NCBI RefSeq assembly: GCF_014779765.1
Contig: NZ_JACXZA010000004.1
Span: 496,001-560,000, forward strand
Length of the DNA stretch: 64,000 bases
Origin: Paenibacillus terricola
Lineage (GTDB): Bacteria; Bacillota; Bacilli; Paenibacillales; Paenibacillaceae
Direction: 5' to 3'
Positions 8,088 to 17,241 of this stretch are shown here, one piece after another (positions within the stretch are counted from its first letter, which is position 1; each line of letters opens with the position of its first letter). Made by a program: the position numbers and the translations under genes. The notes below the pieces were generated by a model. That model searched no databases. It saw nothing but the letters and a program-made list of their open reading frames with translations, and had not been told where the DNA came from.

Positions 8088-9188
8088 ATGGCGCTTTCAT
8101 GTGGAATAGTCGGACTGCCGAATGTCGGCAAGTCGACATTGTTTAACGCAATAACGCAGGCCGGAGCGGAATCGGCCAACTATCCATTCTGTACGATCGA
8201 CCCGAACGTTGGTGTCGTTGAGGTGCCGGATGAGCGTCTCGTCAAGCTGACGGAGCTCGTCGTACCGAACCGTACGGTTCCTACAGCTTTTGAATTCGTC
8301 GATATCGCAGGCCTCGTGGCAGGCGCGAGCAAAGGCGAAGGTCTGGGCAATAAGTTTCTTGCGAATATCCGCGAAGTAGATGCGATCGTACACGTCGTTC
8401 GCTGCTTCGTAGACGAGAACATTACGCACGTTGCCGGCAAAGTCGATCCGCTGGGCGACATTCAGACGATTAACCTGGAGCTGATTCTCGCAGACATTGA
8501 TTCGGTTGATCGCCGTATCGATCGCTCCCGCAAGAACATGAAGGGCGGCAATAAGCAATACGCGCAGGAAGTTGAAGTGCTGGAGCGACTGAAGGAAGCA
8601 CTCTACAACGACCAGCCAGCGCGCAGCGTCGAGCTGAGCGATGAAGAGCGTCTGCTTATTCGTGACCTGCATCTGCTGACGATGAAGCCGGTGTTGTATG
8701 CGGCGAACGTGAACGAGACGGAAGCAGCGAACTCGGATGACAATCCGTACGTCAAGATCGTACGTGAATTCGCAGCAGAGGAAGGCGCAGTAGTTGTTCC
8801 TATCAGCGCGAAGGTTGAGTCGGAGATCGCAGAGCTTGAAGGCGAAGATAAAGCGATGTTCCTCGAAGAGCTTGGCCTTGAGCAATCTGGCTTGGATCGT
8901 CTGATCAACGCGGCTTACAAGCTGCTTGGCCTGTACACATACTTTACGGCTGGTGTGCAAGAGGTTCGTGCTTGGACGATTCGCAAAGGAATGAAGGCGC
9001 CGCAAGCAGCTGGCGTTATTCATACGGACTTCGAGCGCGGCTTCATCCGTGCAGAGGTTGTTTCCTACAACGATCTGGTAGCCGCAGGCTCCATGAACGC
9101 AGCGAAGGAGAAGGGCCAGCTTCGCCTTGAGGGCAAAGAATATGTTGTGCAGGACGGCGACGTTATGCACTTCCGTTTCAACGTATAA
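8088..9188 (+). CDS. ychF: Redox-regulated ATPase/GTPase YchF (Obg family)
   Basis: The 366-residue cytosolic P-loop protein matches the family length exactly. The P-loop [11 protein letters not shown] occurs near the N-terminus, switch regions include the [12 protein letters not shown] stretch and DIAGL, and the C-terminal TGS-like domain is complete (VRAWTIRKG, then VHFRFNV-type end HFRFNV). YchF binds the large ribosomal subunit and favours ATP over GTP in characterised members. The ATG (MALSCGIVG) follows AGGAG by 12 nt and matches homologues; a TTG four codons earlier is less likely. It is monocistronic, with its own promoter and terminator. Confidence 0.96.
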   Translation: MALSCGIVGLPNVGKSTLFNAITQAGAESANYPFCTIDPNVGVVEVPDERLVKLTELVVPNRTVPTAFEFVDIAGLVAGASKGEGLGNKFLANIREVDAIVHVVRCFVDENITHVAGKVDPLGDIQTINLELILADIDSVDRRIDRSRKNMKGGNKQYAQEVEVLERLKEALYNDQPARSVELSDEERLLIRDLHLLTMKPVLYAANVNETEAANSDDNPYVKIVREFAAEEGAVVVPISAKVESEIAELEGEDKAMFLEELGLEQSGLDRLINAAYKLLGLYTYFTAGVQEVRAWTIRKGMKAPQAAGVIHTDFERGFIRAEVVSYNDLVAAGSMNAAKEKGQLRLEGKEYVVQDGDVMHFRFNV

Positions 9189-9218
9189 TCGATGCTTTTT
9201 GCATAGAACGAAGGAACA

Positions 9219-9263
9219 AGAATGCCATAACAGCGCGGTTTGCTGAGGTGGCATTCTTTTTTT
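9219..9263 (+). terminator. Rho-independent terminator after ychF
   Basis: AGAATGCCA pairs with TGGCATTCT, with an inner CAGC/GCTG pairing, followed by a run of seven T. Confidence 0.85.
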
Positions 9264-9396
9264 GTATTCTAATTCATTCATTTTGTATTCCATGTAAACT
9301 GATTTGAATTATTTCAGAAATCACTAATTGAAAACGGTTGCAATGCCGTTATCAAGAGGAGATAGTAATTTTCGTACAACAGGGGGCGTTAACAGC

Positions 9397-11133
9397 ATGA
9401 AGTGGTTTCGGAATATGGGGCTTGTGCTGAAAAGTTCGTTAGTGATGTCGGTTTTCATTATCGTGGTAGTCAGTATCATGGTGGCAGAGAATAGCATGAG
9501 GGATAAAAGTACATATTTCGAGCATTTGAGCGATTCGGGACGCTTGATGGAGAAGCAGTACATGCCGGAAGAGGCGGGGATCACTGCTGCACTTGAGAAA
9601 ATCAAGAAGAATCAGCCGTTTACATTAGCCAAGTCGTATCAGAAGCTGAATGAAATTACGGAGCTGTTGACGAAGGAGCTTAACGTTAGTCATGCCTTCG
9701 TGCTGGTGCCAGGCGGGCAAGACGGGGCGATGACCTACATGTTGTCTAGCGAGACCGATAGCGAGAAGGGTCCGAAGGCAGGCGATACATTTACTGCATC
9801 GAAGGAATTCCTTCGCAATTGGGAGACCGCCCAGAAGGACGGATCGGCCGTGTACGAGGCTAAACTGGACAACGGCGAAGAGTGGATCACCTATTTGCAG
9901 CCGATCCTGAATAACAACGGGGATACGATTGCGTTGTTCCAGCTCGATTTTGATCCATCTCATATGCAAGAGCAGTTGAATACAATGATGAAGAGCGAAG
10001 CAGTCATTGCGGTCAGCATAGAGGTCATTGGTATTCTGCTTATTGTGCTGTTCCTTCGCAGAATGCTTGCTCCGCTCAAACGTCTGGCGCGTTTGGCGGA
10101 ACAGGCGGCGGGCGGCGATCTGACCGTATCCGTGGATGTGCGTTCCAATGACGAGATTGGTCGTTTGTCCACGGCGTTCAACGGCATGATCTCGAATTTG
10201 AACGGACTCATTCATAGCGTCCAAACGTTGTCGCAGACGGTGAATAACAATGCGGAATCGGTCCATCACAATGCAGGCGATTCTTCGTCGCAGACGCGCA
10301 TCGTTGCAGATGCGGTACGCGAGGTGGCGGCAGGCTCGGAGCAACAGCTGCAGAGCTCGAAGGAAAGCCAACGCGCGATGATGGAGATTACGATCGGCAT
10401 TCAGCGGATTGCGGAATCGGCATCGGCGGTTGCGGACCTCGCGCAGGATACATCGGAGAAATCGACGACAGGCGGCGAACGGATCGATAGCACCGTTGCG
10501 CAGATGAATACGATCGAGGGCCGGCTTGTTCAGGCGGCGGCGGAAGTACAAGAGCTGCAAGCGGGGAATCGCAGTATTCGTGAGGCCATGGATCTCATTG
10601 GCGATATCGCGACGCAGACTCATTTGCTTGCCTTGAACGCGTCGATTGAAGCGGCGCGCGCAGGCGAGCAGGGCAAAGGTTTTGCTGTAGTTGCGCAAGA
10701 GATTCGCAAGCTTGCGGAGCGGGCAGGCGAGTCTTCCCAACAGGTAAGCGATATGCTGGGCAGCATTGTGCTTCGTACGAACGCAATGGCGCATTCGGTT
10801 ACGAACTCCCTGCAGGAAGCGCAGGAAGGAATGGTTATCGCGGCAGAGGCAGGCGAAGCGTTCCGCGGAATCGAAGAAGGCATTCGTACGCTGGTCAGCC
10901 AGATGCAGGAAGTTTCCGCATCCACCGAGGAGATGTCAGCGGGCAGCGAACAGATCGCTGCATCACTGGATGAACTGGAACGGATCGCAGAACATGCGGC
11001 TAATCAAGCCTCATCAGCGTCCAATGCAGCTGAACGTCAGCTTGAACTGATGGGAGAGGTCGAAGGGGCATCAGAGTCGATGAAATCCGCTGCAGGCGAG
11101 CTTACGGCAGCGGTGCAGTCCTTTAAAGTGTAG
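9397..11133 (+). CDS. Methyl-accepting chemotaxis protein
   Basis: This 578-residue transmembrane chemoreceptor has a first membrane segment at about residues 10-30, an extracytoplasmic Cache-like sensor of about 170 residues, a second membrane segment near 202-224, a HAMP linker, and the cytoplasmic signalling coiled coil. The conserved hairpin tip is present ([18 protein letters not shown], then EIRKLAERA). The ligand cannot be predicted. The ATG giving MKWFRN has AGGGGG ten nt upstream, so the longer reading starting at 9328 is rejected. It is a single-gene unit between ychF and prfA. Confidence 0.93.
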   Translation: MKWFRNMGLVLKSSLVMSVFIIVVVSIMVAENSMRDKSTYFEHLSDSGRLMEKQYMPEEAGITAALEKIKKNQPFTLAKSYQKLNEITELLTKELNVSHAFVLVPGGQDGAMTYMLSSETDSEKGPKAGDTFTASKEFLRNWETAQKDGSAVYEAKLDNGEEWITYLQPILNNNGDTIALFQLDFDPSHMQEQLNTMMKSEAVIAVSIEVIGILLIVLFLRRMLAPLKRLARLAEQAAGGDLTVSVDVRSNDEIGRLSTAFNGMISNLNGLIHSVQTLSQTVNNNAESVHHNAGDSSSQTRIVADAVREVAAGSEQQLQSSKESQRAMMEITIGIQRIAESASAVADLAQDTSEKSTTGGERIDSTVAQMNTIEGRLVQAAAEVQELQAGNRSIREAMDLIGDIATQTHLLALNASIEAARAGEQGKGFAVVAQEIRKLAERAGESSQQVSDMLGSIVLRTNAMAHSVTNSLQEAQEGMVIAAEAGEAFRGIEEGIRTLVSQMQEVSASTEEMSAGSEQIAASLDELERIAEHAANQASSASNAAERQLELMGEVEGASESMKSAAGELTAAVQSFKV

Positions 11134-11182
11134 TCAGGCGGCCATTTGGTCACAGTTCCGTCTCTTTCCACGAGCAAAACAG

Positions 11183-11211
11183 TTTATGAAGATGCGGTGT
11201 TGTGCTATAAT
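11183..11211 (+). promoter_or_regulatory. Extended -10 promoter for prfA-prmC
   Basis: A TATAAT preceded by TGC (extended -10) has a weak TTTATG 17 nt upstream. The start of the PrfA reading frame follows about 55 nt later. Confidence 0.6.
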
Positions 11212-11267
11212 TGTCGGATGAATACAAAGTTCCGGCTGTGCCCGGGCTTTATAGGGGTGAATGTACG

Positions 11268-12341
11268 GTGATAGACCGGTTATCTGTACTAGCCGACCGT
11301 TATGAGAAATTGAGCGAGCTGCTCTGTGACCCGGATGTTGCGGGAGATCCTAAGCGTCTGCGCGAATATTCCAAGGAGCAATCGAGCCTTCAGGAAGCGT
11401 ATGAGGCCTTTACTGAATACAAGAACGTCAGTGAACAGCTCGACGATGCGAAAGCGATGCTCGGCGAGAAGCTTGATGACGAAATGCGCGAGATGGTGAA
11501 GCTCGAGGTTGATGAGCTGTCTGAACGCAAAGCTGAACTGGATGAGCGTATTCGCATCGTCCTGCTGCCGAAAGATCCTAACGATGAGAAGAACGTTATC
11601 GTTGAGATTCGCGGCGCGGCAGGCGGCGACGAAGCTGCTCTGTTCGCATCCGACTTGTATCGGATGTATACCCGCTATGCGGATTCGCAGGGCTGGAGAA
11701 CGGAAATCATGGATATGAACGAGAGCGATCTCGGCGGCTTCAAGGAAGTTGTGTTCATGATTATCGGCAAAGGCGCTTACAGCAAGCTGAAGTTCGAGAG
11801 CGGCGCGCATCGCGTTCAGCGTATTCCTGCTACGGAGTCGGGCGGACGTATCCATACGTCGACGTCGACCGTTGCCGTTATGCCTGAGGTGGAAGAAGTC
11901 GAGATTGAGATTCATGACAAAGATATTCGTGTCGATACGTTCTGCTCGAGCGGCGCTGGCGGCCAATCCGTCAACACGACGAAATCGGCTGTTCGCGTAA
12001 CGCACGTTCCGACGGGTATCGTCGCAACTTGCCAAGACGGCAAATCGCAGAACGAGAACAAAGCGAAGGCGCTGCAAGTGCTTCGCTCCCGTATTTTTGA
12101 GATTCATCGTCAAGAAGAAGAAGCGAAGTATGCAGGCGAACGTAAGAGCAAAGTGGGTACGGGCGACCGCAGTGAACGGATTCGGACGTACAACTATCCG
12201 CAGAGCCGTGTAACGGATCACCGGATTGGCCTCACGCTGCACCGCCTCGACTCGATCATGAACGGTGACATCGAAGAGATCGTACAGACGCTTACGCTGA
12301 CGGAACAAGCGGAGCTGCTGGAACAAGAGAACAACCAATAA
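11268..12341 (+). CDS. prfA: Peptide chain release factor 1
   Basis: RF1 recognises UAA and UAG stop codons and triggers peptide release. The stop-codon reading tripeptide PAT is at residues 187-189 and the catalytic GGQ at 231-233, with the flanking signature [10 protein letters not shown]. The GTG start follows AGGGGTGA by seven nt and gives 357 residues, matching the B. subtilis protein (356). An ATG 57 nt earlier would add an unrelated leader. The gene is followed by prmC, whose product methylates the GGQ glutamine, a conserved functional pairing. Confidence 0.97.
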   Translation: MIDRLSVLADRYEKLSELLCDPDVAGDPKRLREYSKEQSSLQEAYEAFTEYKNVSEQLDDAKAMLGEKLDDEMREMVKLEVDELSERKAELDERIRIVLLPKDPNDEKNVIVEIRGAAGGDEAALFASDLYRMYTRYADSQGWRTEIMDMNESDLGGFKEVVFMIIGKGAYSKLKFESGAHRVQRIPATESGGRIHTSTSTVAVMPEVEEVEIEIHDKDIRVDTFCSSGAGGQSVNTTKSAVRVTHVPTGIVATCQDGKSQNENKAKALQVLRSRIFEIHRQEEEAKYAGERKSKVGTGDRSERIRTYNYPQSRVTDHRIGLTLHRLDSIMNGDIEEIVQTLTLTEQAELLEQENNQ

Positions 12342-12390
12342 TGCAGCTGCAGGCAGCGATGCCTGCGGTTAAGAGGGGCGAACAAGACCG

Positions 12391-13344
12391 ATGACACAAT
12401 CGGAGGTTACTTATCGACCCGGCATGACAATCGGAGAAGCCTGCTTGCAGGCTTCTTCTTTGCTTGCAGGGGTCGGTATCGGTGAGCCGCGTTCGAACGC
12501 CAACCTGCTGCTCTGCCATATTCTCGGCTTCACGAAGGCAGAACTTCTGCGCGATTGGCATGAACCGATGCCGGAGCCGCTGTTCGAGCAATGGGCGGCG
12601 TTAATCGCGCGTAAGGCGGCTGGCGAACCAGTACAGTATTTGATTGGCGAAGGATGGTTCTACGGGCGGCCTTTCACTGTAACGCCGGCTGTGCTCATTC
12701 CGCGTCCGGAGACGGAGCTGCTTGTCGAGGCTGTCATTGAGGCGGCGGACAAGCTATGGCCTGCCGCGGATAAGGGGACTGTACCATCGGTTGTTGACGT
12801 TGGTACAGGGAGCGGGGCGATTGCGGTGACGTTGTCTGCGGAGCGCACGAGCTGGCGTCTATTCGCGTCCGATCTATCGCCGGAGGCTCTAGCGGTCGCG
12901 AGTGGCAATGCGGCTCGTCATGAGGCGGCGGAACGCATCACGTTCGTGCAAGGCGATTTGCTGCTGCCGTTCGTACCGGATGGCGGAGGTGTTGAGCACC
13001 AGACCGATGCGGCATCTGGGCTGCGCATCGACGTGCTCGTCTCCAACCCGCCGTACATTCCGGCGGCGGATATTCCCAGCCTTCAGCCGGAGGTGCGCGA
13101 CTATGAGCCGCGCCTTGCGCTCGTCGGCGGCGACGATGACGGCTTGGAGCCGTATCGGCGCATGTCTGTCCAGCTGCCGCAGCTTGCGCAGCTGCCGCGT
13201 ATCGTTGGCTTCGAGCTTGGCATCGGCCAAGCGCAGGACGTGGCCGATCTGCTTCGCGCAATCGGCCATTGGGATGAGATCCGCATCATCGCCGACTACG
13301 GCGGAATCGACCGCCACGTGCTGGCGATTCGTCATGCGGAGTAA
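12391..13344 (+). CDS. prmC: Peptide chain release factor N5-glutamine methyltransferase
   Basis: This SAM-dependent enzyme methylates the GGQ glutamine of release factors. The N-terminal helical substrate domain is followed by a Rossmann methyltransferase with VVDVGTGSGAIAV (SAM site) and the catalytic NPPY motif in LVSNPPYIP. Its 317 residues are slightly longer than usual because of a linker around residues 130-140 and an insert near residues 190-205. It lies 49 nt after prfA in the same direction with a GAGGGG site, and two hairpins follow. Start choice is reasonably secure. Confidence 0.95.
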   Translation: MTQSEVTYRPGMTIGEACLQASSLLAGVGIGEPRSNANLLLCHILGFTKAELLRDWHEPMPEPLFEQWAALIARKAAGEPVQYLIGEGWFYGRPFTVTPAVLIPRPETELLVEAVIEAADKLWPAADKGTVPSVVDVGTGSGAIAVTLSAERTSWRLFASDLSPEALAVASGNAARHEAAERITFVQGDLLLPFVPDGGGVEHQTDAASGLRIDVLVSNPPYIPAADIPSLQPEVRDYEPRLALVGGDDDGLEPYRRMSVQLPQLAQLPRIVGFELGIGQAQDVADLLRAIGHWDEIRIIADYGGIDRHVLAIRHAE

Positions 13345-13357
13345 GCTGGTTTGTGGG

Positions 13358-13388
13358 GGATAGGGGTGATAATCACCTCTATCCTTTT
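13358..13388 (+). terminator. Terminator-like hairpin after prmC
   Basis: A 12-bp stem (GGATAGGGGTGA/TCACCTCTATCC, one G-T pair) with a three-base loop is followed by TTTTATTT. It ends the prfA-prmC unit. Confidence 0.75.
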
Positions 13389-13404
13389 ATTTATGTTTAT
13401 CTGT

Positions 13405-13440
13405 GCAGGATAGGGGCGGTAAATCGCCTCTCTATCCTGC
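13405..13440 (+). repeat. Second hairpin resembling the prmC terminator
   Basis: GCAGGATAG pairs with CTATCCTGC, then GGGCG with CGCCT across a two-base bulge. The sequence theme (GGATAGGGG then CGCCTC then TATCC) repeats that of the hairpin 47 nt upstream, suggesting a local duplication. No T-run follows, so this copy is not a typical terminator. Confidence 0.6.
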
Positions 13441-13553
13441 ATCAACACTTATACAAGTAACTTATCCGTCCTCACAATTCGTCCTTCTAACCACCCGCAA
13501 CTAATTCTTCAAAAATGAAAACATCCTCTCTCTATTTTCATTTTCTCTACTAG

Positions 13554-13582
13554 GTTTATAGAGTCCCACCCTCGGACATACT
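13554..13582 (+). promoter_or_regulatory. Sigma-F-like promoter for spoIIR
   Basis: The -10 GGACATACT fits the sigma-F consensus GGNNANANT at every fixed position, with GTTTA (consensus GYATA) 15 nt upstream. B. subtilis spoIIR is transcribed by forespore sigma-F, so position and sequence agree. Confidence 0.55.
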
Positions 13583-13648
13583 GCCTTATAGATACGTTCC
13601 GGAACGCAAGCTGAAGCGCCGACGGGTGCCTGAGAGGGGCTTGTGTAT

Positions 13649-14485
13649 ATGATCCGCCATCATTCCTATTATTCGGTTGATAGTAACGACGCTTCTGTTT
13701 CTTCTTCTTCTAAACTCGCACAACCGCGGCGCCGCCGCTTCGCATATCGTCCGATGTATGGTTACTTGATTCTCGCTGTTTTCGTTATCCTCATGAGCTG
13801 GGAGCAGGTGCGCACCGACGCATCCGCGATTGAGGGAGCTATTCCGGATCAATCGATCCGACTTCGCATCCTGGCGAATTCCGATGCACCTGCTGACCAA
13901 GCAGTGAAACGCCATGTACGCGATGCGGTCGTCGAAGCCATGAACAACTGGGTGAGCGGTCCTGCGACAATCGACCAAGCTCGCGCAACGATCAGCAGCC
14001 ATATGGGCGAGATCGAGGCGGTCATCGCTCACGAGTTGGAGATTCGAGGTTTCGATTACGGGTTCAAGGCAGAGCTTGCAATCGTCCCGTTCCCGACCAA
14101 AATGTACGGCAGCCGCGTCTACCCAGCCGGTGACTACGAAGCGCTCCGCATTACGCTCGGCAAAGGCGCAGGTCAGAACTGGTGGTGCGTATTGTTCCCG
14201 CCGCTGTGTTTCGTAGATGCAGCTACCGGTGAAGCAGAGCCGGCACAAGCAGAGGCCGCTGTCGACCAAGCAGATAGCAAATCGTCGAAAGCCGAAGGCA
14301 AGGCAGAAGCGAAGACAGCCAAAGCGGACACGAAAGAAGCGCCAGTCAAGAATGCCAAAGCAGATGGCCAAGTGAAGAAAGCAGACGATCAACAAGCACA
14401 ATCCGGCCAAGCGCCAGAAGCGAAGTTTTTCCTGGTGGAATTGTTTGAAGCAATCATTCGTTTTTTCCATAACTTGTTTTCTTAA
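13649..14485 (+). CDS. spoIIR: Stage II sporulation protein R
   Basis: SpoIIR is made in the forespore, secreted into the intermembrane space, and triggers SpoIIGA-dependent processing of pro-sigma-E in the mother cell. After a basic N-terminus and one membrane segment (about residues 34-52), the conserved domain is clear: SIRLRILANSDAPADQAVK, VRDAVVEAMN, and YEALRITLGKGAGQNWWCVLFPPLCF. The 278-residue length exceeds the usual 200-230 because an Ala/Lys/Glu-rich linker (about 190-255) precedes a hydrophobic C-terminal helix. The ATG lies nine nt after AGAGGGG; a GTG two codons earlier is too close. A sigma-F-like promoter precedes it. Confidence 0.95.
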   Translation: MIRHHSYYSVDSNDASVSSSSKLAQPRRRRFAYRPMYGYLILAVFVILMSWEQVRTDASAIEGAIPDQSIRLRILANSDAPADQAVKRHVRDAVVEAMNNWVSGPATIDQARATISSHMGEIEAVIAHELEIRGFDYGFKAELAIVPFPTKMYGSRVYPAGDYEALRITLGKGAGQNWWCVLFPPLCFVDAATGEAEPAQAEAAVDQADSKSSKAEGKAEAKTAKADTKEAPVKNAKADGQVKKADDQQAQSGQAPEAKFFLVELFEAIIRFFHNLFS

Positions 14486-14582
14486 AAGCAATTTGCATTA
14501 TCCTCGAAACTGCTTACCTGCCAGCAAATTGCTTGCATCGTAAGCATACACTCAGCATTCGCCATTTCCATTAACGAACCCC

Positions 14583-14610
14583 AGCCGGTCTGCCTAAGCA
14601 GCCGGCTTTC
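14583..14610 (+). terminator. Hairpin between spoIIR and ywlC
   Basis: AGCCGG pairs with CCGGCT and CTGC with GCAG around a CTAA loop, with only TTTC after it. It may terminate spoIIR weakly, and it overlaps the -35 region of the next promoter. Confidence 0.5.
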
Positions 14611-14623
14611 ATTGTGCTATAAT
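14595..14623 (+). promoter_or_regulatory. Extended -10 promoter for ywlC
   Basis: TGC precedes a perfect TATAAT; the -35 (TAAGCA, 17 nt upstream) is weak. The start codon lies about 42 nt downstream. Confidence 0.55.
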
Positions 14624-14664
14624 ACAACTACAACATTAGTCGATTAATCGAGATACGAGGAATA

Positions 14665-15795
14665 ATGATGACCATTCAAACATCCACATGGCAGGTGCTC
14701 CCGGGTGCTGACGACCGTGCATCGCAGGAGGCAATTGCCGAGGCTGCGCGGCTGCTGAGCGGCGGCGGCGTAGTTGCTTTTCCGACGGAGACGGTATATG
14801 GCCTTGGGGCAGATGCTCGTCAGACGAGTGCGGTGGAACAGGTTTTTGCGGCAAAAGGGCGCCCCTCCGACAATCCGCTTATCGTCCATATTGCGGACGA
14901 ATCGCAGCTGGAAGGGCTAGTGATGCCGGTAGGCGATACGGAGCGCGCGCTGATGCGACGTTTCTGGCCGGGGCCGCTTACGATCGTCATGCCAGCTGTT
15001 CCAGGCGCGGTATCCCCGCGCGTCACAGCTGGCCTCGACACCGTCGCGGTGCGCATGCCGCAGCATGAAGTAGCGCTGCGGCTGATCGCGGCAGCGAACT
15101 GCCCGGTCGCTGCGCCAAGCGCTAACCGCTCGGGCCGGCCAAGCCCGACGCTCGCGGAGCATGTCCGCGAGGATCTGGACGGCCGAATCGACGGGCTTGT
15201 CGACGGCGGCCCGACGGGCGTCGGTCTGGAGTCGACCGTCGTCATGACGGAAGGCCCGGGCGTCGTACGCATTTTGCGCCCGGGCGGGATTACAGCGGAG
15301 CAGTTGCGGGAAGTTGTGCCGACTGTGCTGCTGGACGAGACGCTGGCTGGGCTGGACATGGCCAGCAGCGACCAAGTTGCGGAGGCTCATAAGGAAGCGG
15401 CAGCGTCCGAGCAAGCGGGCGCAGCACCGCGTTCGCCTGGCATGAAATACGCGCACTACGCGCCGCGAGGCACGATGCTGCTCGTCAGCGGAAAGGCGGA
15501 AGCCGTGCGCGACTACATCCAACGCGAGGTGGCTGCGGCAATGGCGCGCGGTGAAGTGACGGGGGTGCTCACATATGAGGAGCATCAGAATTATTTTACG
15601 GCGGATGAAGTGGTTGTCTGCGGCAGTCTGGAGAAGCTCGAGACTGCTGCTCAAGGGCTGTATGCCGCGCTGCGGGAATTTGATGTTAGAGGGGTGCAAA
15701 GCATCTGGGCCGAGGCTTGTCCGAGCGATGGCATCGGACTTGCGCTTATGAACCGGCTTGCAAAAGCGGCTGCGAATCAGATCGTTTATGTATGA
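14665..15795 (+). CDS. ywlC: L-threonylcarbamoyladenylate synthase (Sua5/YwlC)
   Basis: The enzyme makes threonylcarbamoyl-AMP from Thr, bicarbonate and ATP for t6A37 modification of ANN-decoding tRNAs. The YrdC/Sua5 catalytic domain occupies about residues 20-215 (VVAFPTETVYGLG, KGRPSDNPLIVH, RPGGIT). A C-terminal Sua5 domain begins near SPGMKYAHYAP and ends near residue 360, separated by an Ala/Glu-rich linker. The two-domain length of 376 residues fits the Sua5 subclass (B. subtilis YwlC 346). Two adjacent ATGs share the AGGAA site. Synteny with B. subtilis supports the name. Confidence 0.95.
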   Translation: MMTIQTSTWQVLPGADDRASQEAIAEAARLLSGGGVVAFPTETVYGLGADARQTSAVEQVFAAKGRPSDNPLIVHIADESQLEGLVMPVGDTERALMRRFWPGPLTIVMPAVPGAVSPRVTAGLDTVAVRMPQHEVALRLIAAANCPVAAPSANRSGRPSPTLAEHVREDLDGRIDGLVDGGPTGVGLESTVVMTEGPGVVRILRPGGITAEQLREVVPTVLLDETLAGLDMASSDQVAEAHKEAAASEQAGAAPRSPGMKYAHYAPRGTMLLVSGKAEAVRDYIQREVAAAMARGEVTGVLTYEEHQNYFTADEVVVCGSLEKLETAAQGLYAALREFDVRGVQSIWAEACPSDGIGLALMNRLAKAAANQIVYV

Positions 15796-15887
15796 TGCAG
15801 AAACCGAATAATGATAATGATTACGTAATGAACATGAACGCCCGCTCGTCCGCATAAAGTGTACAAGAATGCGGCAGGACGGGAGAG

Positions 15888-16463
15888 ATGAATGTGCATT
15901 GGGAAGCGAGTATGGGAGCTGGCCAGCTGTTAACACTGCTTATTATGGCGATTGCGCTTGGGATGGATGCTTTCTCGCTTGGCGTAGGCATTGGGATGAG
16001 AGGGATACGGCTTCGGCGTATCGCGCTTCTAAGCACCATTATTGCGTTGTTTCATATGCTGATGCCATTGCTGGGTATGTTCGCTGGTCAGTATGTAAGC
16101 GGCTTGCTGGGTGATGTTGCGACTCATGCAGCGGGTGTGCTATTGCTGCTGCTGGGCGGGCATATGGTGTACAACTCATTCAGAGGCGGCGGCGACGACG
16201 CGAAGGCCGTTAACCACAGCTCCCTCTGGGGAATGCTGTTGTTTGCTTTCAGCGTCAGCATTGACTCGTTCTCTGTTGGCGTCTCGCTTGGGATGTTCGC
16301 GCTGGATGTGATGCTTACGGTGCTGATGTTCGGCCTCGCGGGCGGCGTCATGTCGGTGCTCGGCCTGATGATTGGGCGAAGCGCTGGTCGGAGTCTTGGC
16401 GGCTACGGAGAAGCATGCGGCGGCGTCATCCTGCTCACATTTGGTCTATTGTTCGTGTTCTAA
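15888..16463 (+). CDS. mntP: Manganese efflux pump MntP (YwlD)
   Basis: This 191-residue membrane protein has six hydrophobic segments in two related halves. The hallmark acidic motifs in membrane segments are ALGMDAFSLGVGIG in the first half and SVSIDSFSVGVSLG in the second; these Asp residues carry Mn2+ in characterised MntP. GGGAG lies only two nt before the ATG, so the in-frame GTG two codons later is an equally good start. The stop is 23 nt before ywlE, probably one operon with ywlC. B. subtilis ywlD occupies the same position. Confidence 0.92.
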   Translation: MNVHWEASMGAGQLLTLLIMAIALGMDAFSLGVGIGMRGIRLRRIALLSTIIALFHMLMPLLGMFAGQYVSGLLGDVATHAAGVLLLLLGGHMVYNSFRGGGDDAKAVNHSSLWGMLLFAFSVSIDSFSVGVSLGMFALDVMLTVLMFGLAGGVMSVLGLMIGRSAGRSLGGYGEACGGVILLTFGLLFVF

Positions 16464-16485
16464 CTGGAAGGGAGTACGACTTGCC

Positions 16486-17073
16486 TTGAAACGGATATTG
16501 TTCGTATGCACCGGCAATACGTGCCGGTCGCCAATGGCGGAAGCTATTATGCGCGATAGAGCGGCGCGGCGCTCGCTGGACATTGAGGTCCGTTCGGCAG
16601 GCGTCTCGACCGTAGATGGGATGGCGGTATCAGCGAATGCGGCTGAGACGCTTAGACGCAAGCAGATTGCTCATAACGGCACAAGCCGTGTGCTTGCAGA
16701 ATCTGCGGTGCAGTGGGCGGATCTGATTCTAACGATGACGGCCTCGCATAAGCGAAGCTTGCTTGGGCGATTCCCGAGCGCGATGGAGAAGACGCATACG
16801 CTGCTCGAATATGCGTCACTGGACGAACAGACGGCTGCTAAGTTGGCCGAACTGGAACGTTTATATACGGAATGGCAGATGAAGCAGGCGCTTGGACAAG
16901 AGGTTACGGATGCGGATCGGACACGCATGATCGAACTGGAGCGTCAAATTCCCGGCTTCGATATCGATGATCCGTTTGGCGGTCCGCTGCACGTATATGA
17001 GAGCTGCGCGGCACAGATCGAGGAAGCGGTGGAGAAGCTGCTGGATAGACTTGCGAAAGACGGCCATTCGTAG
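16486..17073 (+). CDS. ywlE: Protein-arginine-phosphatase YwlE
   Basis: This low-molecular-weight phosphatase removes phosphate from phospho-arginine, opposing the McsB kinase. The P-loop CTGNTCR (Cys8-Arg14) includes the Thr at position 12 that confers arginine specificity in B. subtilis YwlE, and the general-acid Asp lies in DDPFGG near residue 162. The TTG start after GGAAGGGAG is the best available because the open frame otherwise runs back inside mntP. At 195 residues it is about 45 longer than B. subtilis YwlE owing to a charged helical insert (about 113-156) just before the catalytic Asp loop. Confidence 0.92.
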   Translation: MKRILFVCTGNTCRSPMAEAIMRDRAARRSLDIEVRSAGVSTVDGMAVSANAAETLRRKQIAHNGTSRVLAESAVQWADLILTMTASHKRSLLGRFPSAMEKTHTLLEYASLDEQTAAKLAELERLYTEWQMKQALGQEVTDADRTRMIELERQIPGFDIDDPFGGPLHVYESCAAQIEEAVEKLLDRLAKDGHS

Positions 17074-17171
17074 TCCAGTCGATCTGGAAAGTGCGCTGTT
17101 GCGCTGATTATGGGCTGTTAAGGATTGATTTTGGCTGCCGGATCAGGTATGATGAAGACAAATTTAACGGT

Positions 17172-17241
17172 TTCCGATGTAACTGGCGACGAAGTGGGAT
17201 ACCACGGTGGAGCATCGGAATATACGGCCGGTCGCCTGGGC
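17172..17241 (+). promoter_or_regulatory. ZTP (pfl) riboswitch aptamer
   Basis: An 8-bp P1 (TTCCGATG/CATCGGAA) encloses the invariant ACTGGCGA, a short GTGG-GATA-CCAC hairpin and GTGGAGC. A linker then leads to the second conserved module GCCGGTCGCCTGGGC. GGCGA (17185-17189) and TCGCC (17232-17236) form the expected pseudoknot. The ZTP riboswitch senses ZMP/ZTP, which accumulate when 10-formyl-tetrahydrofolate is short. Here it heads the unit ending in glyA, a one-carbon donor gene that is a known ZTP-switch target. A terminator follows directly, so ligand binding is expected to allow read-through. Confidence 0.9.

Noticed and set aside
9333-9350. AACGG/CCGTT inverted repeat and possible sigma-D promoter before the chemoreceptor
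   Set aside because: The repeat is short and no TAAA-N15-GCCGATAA match was found; no regulatory claim is justified.
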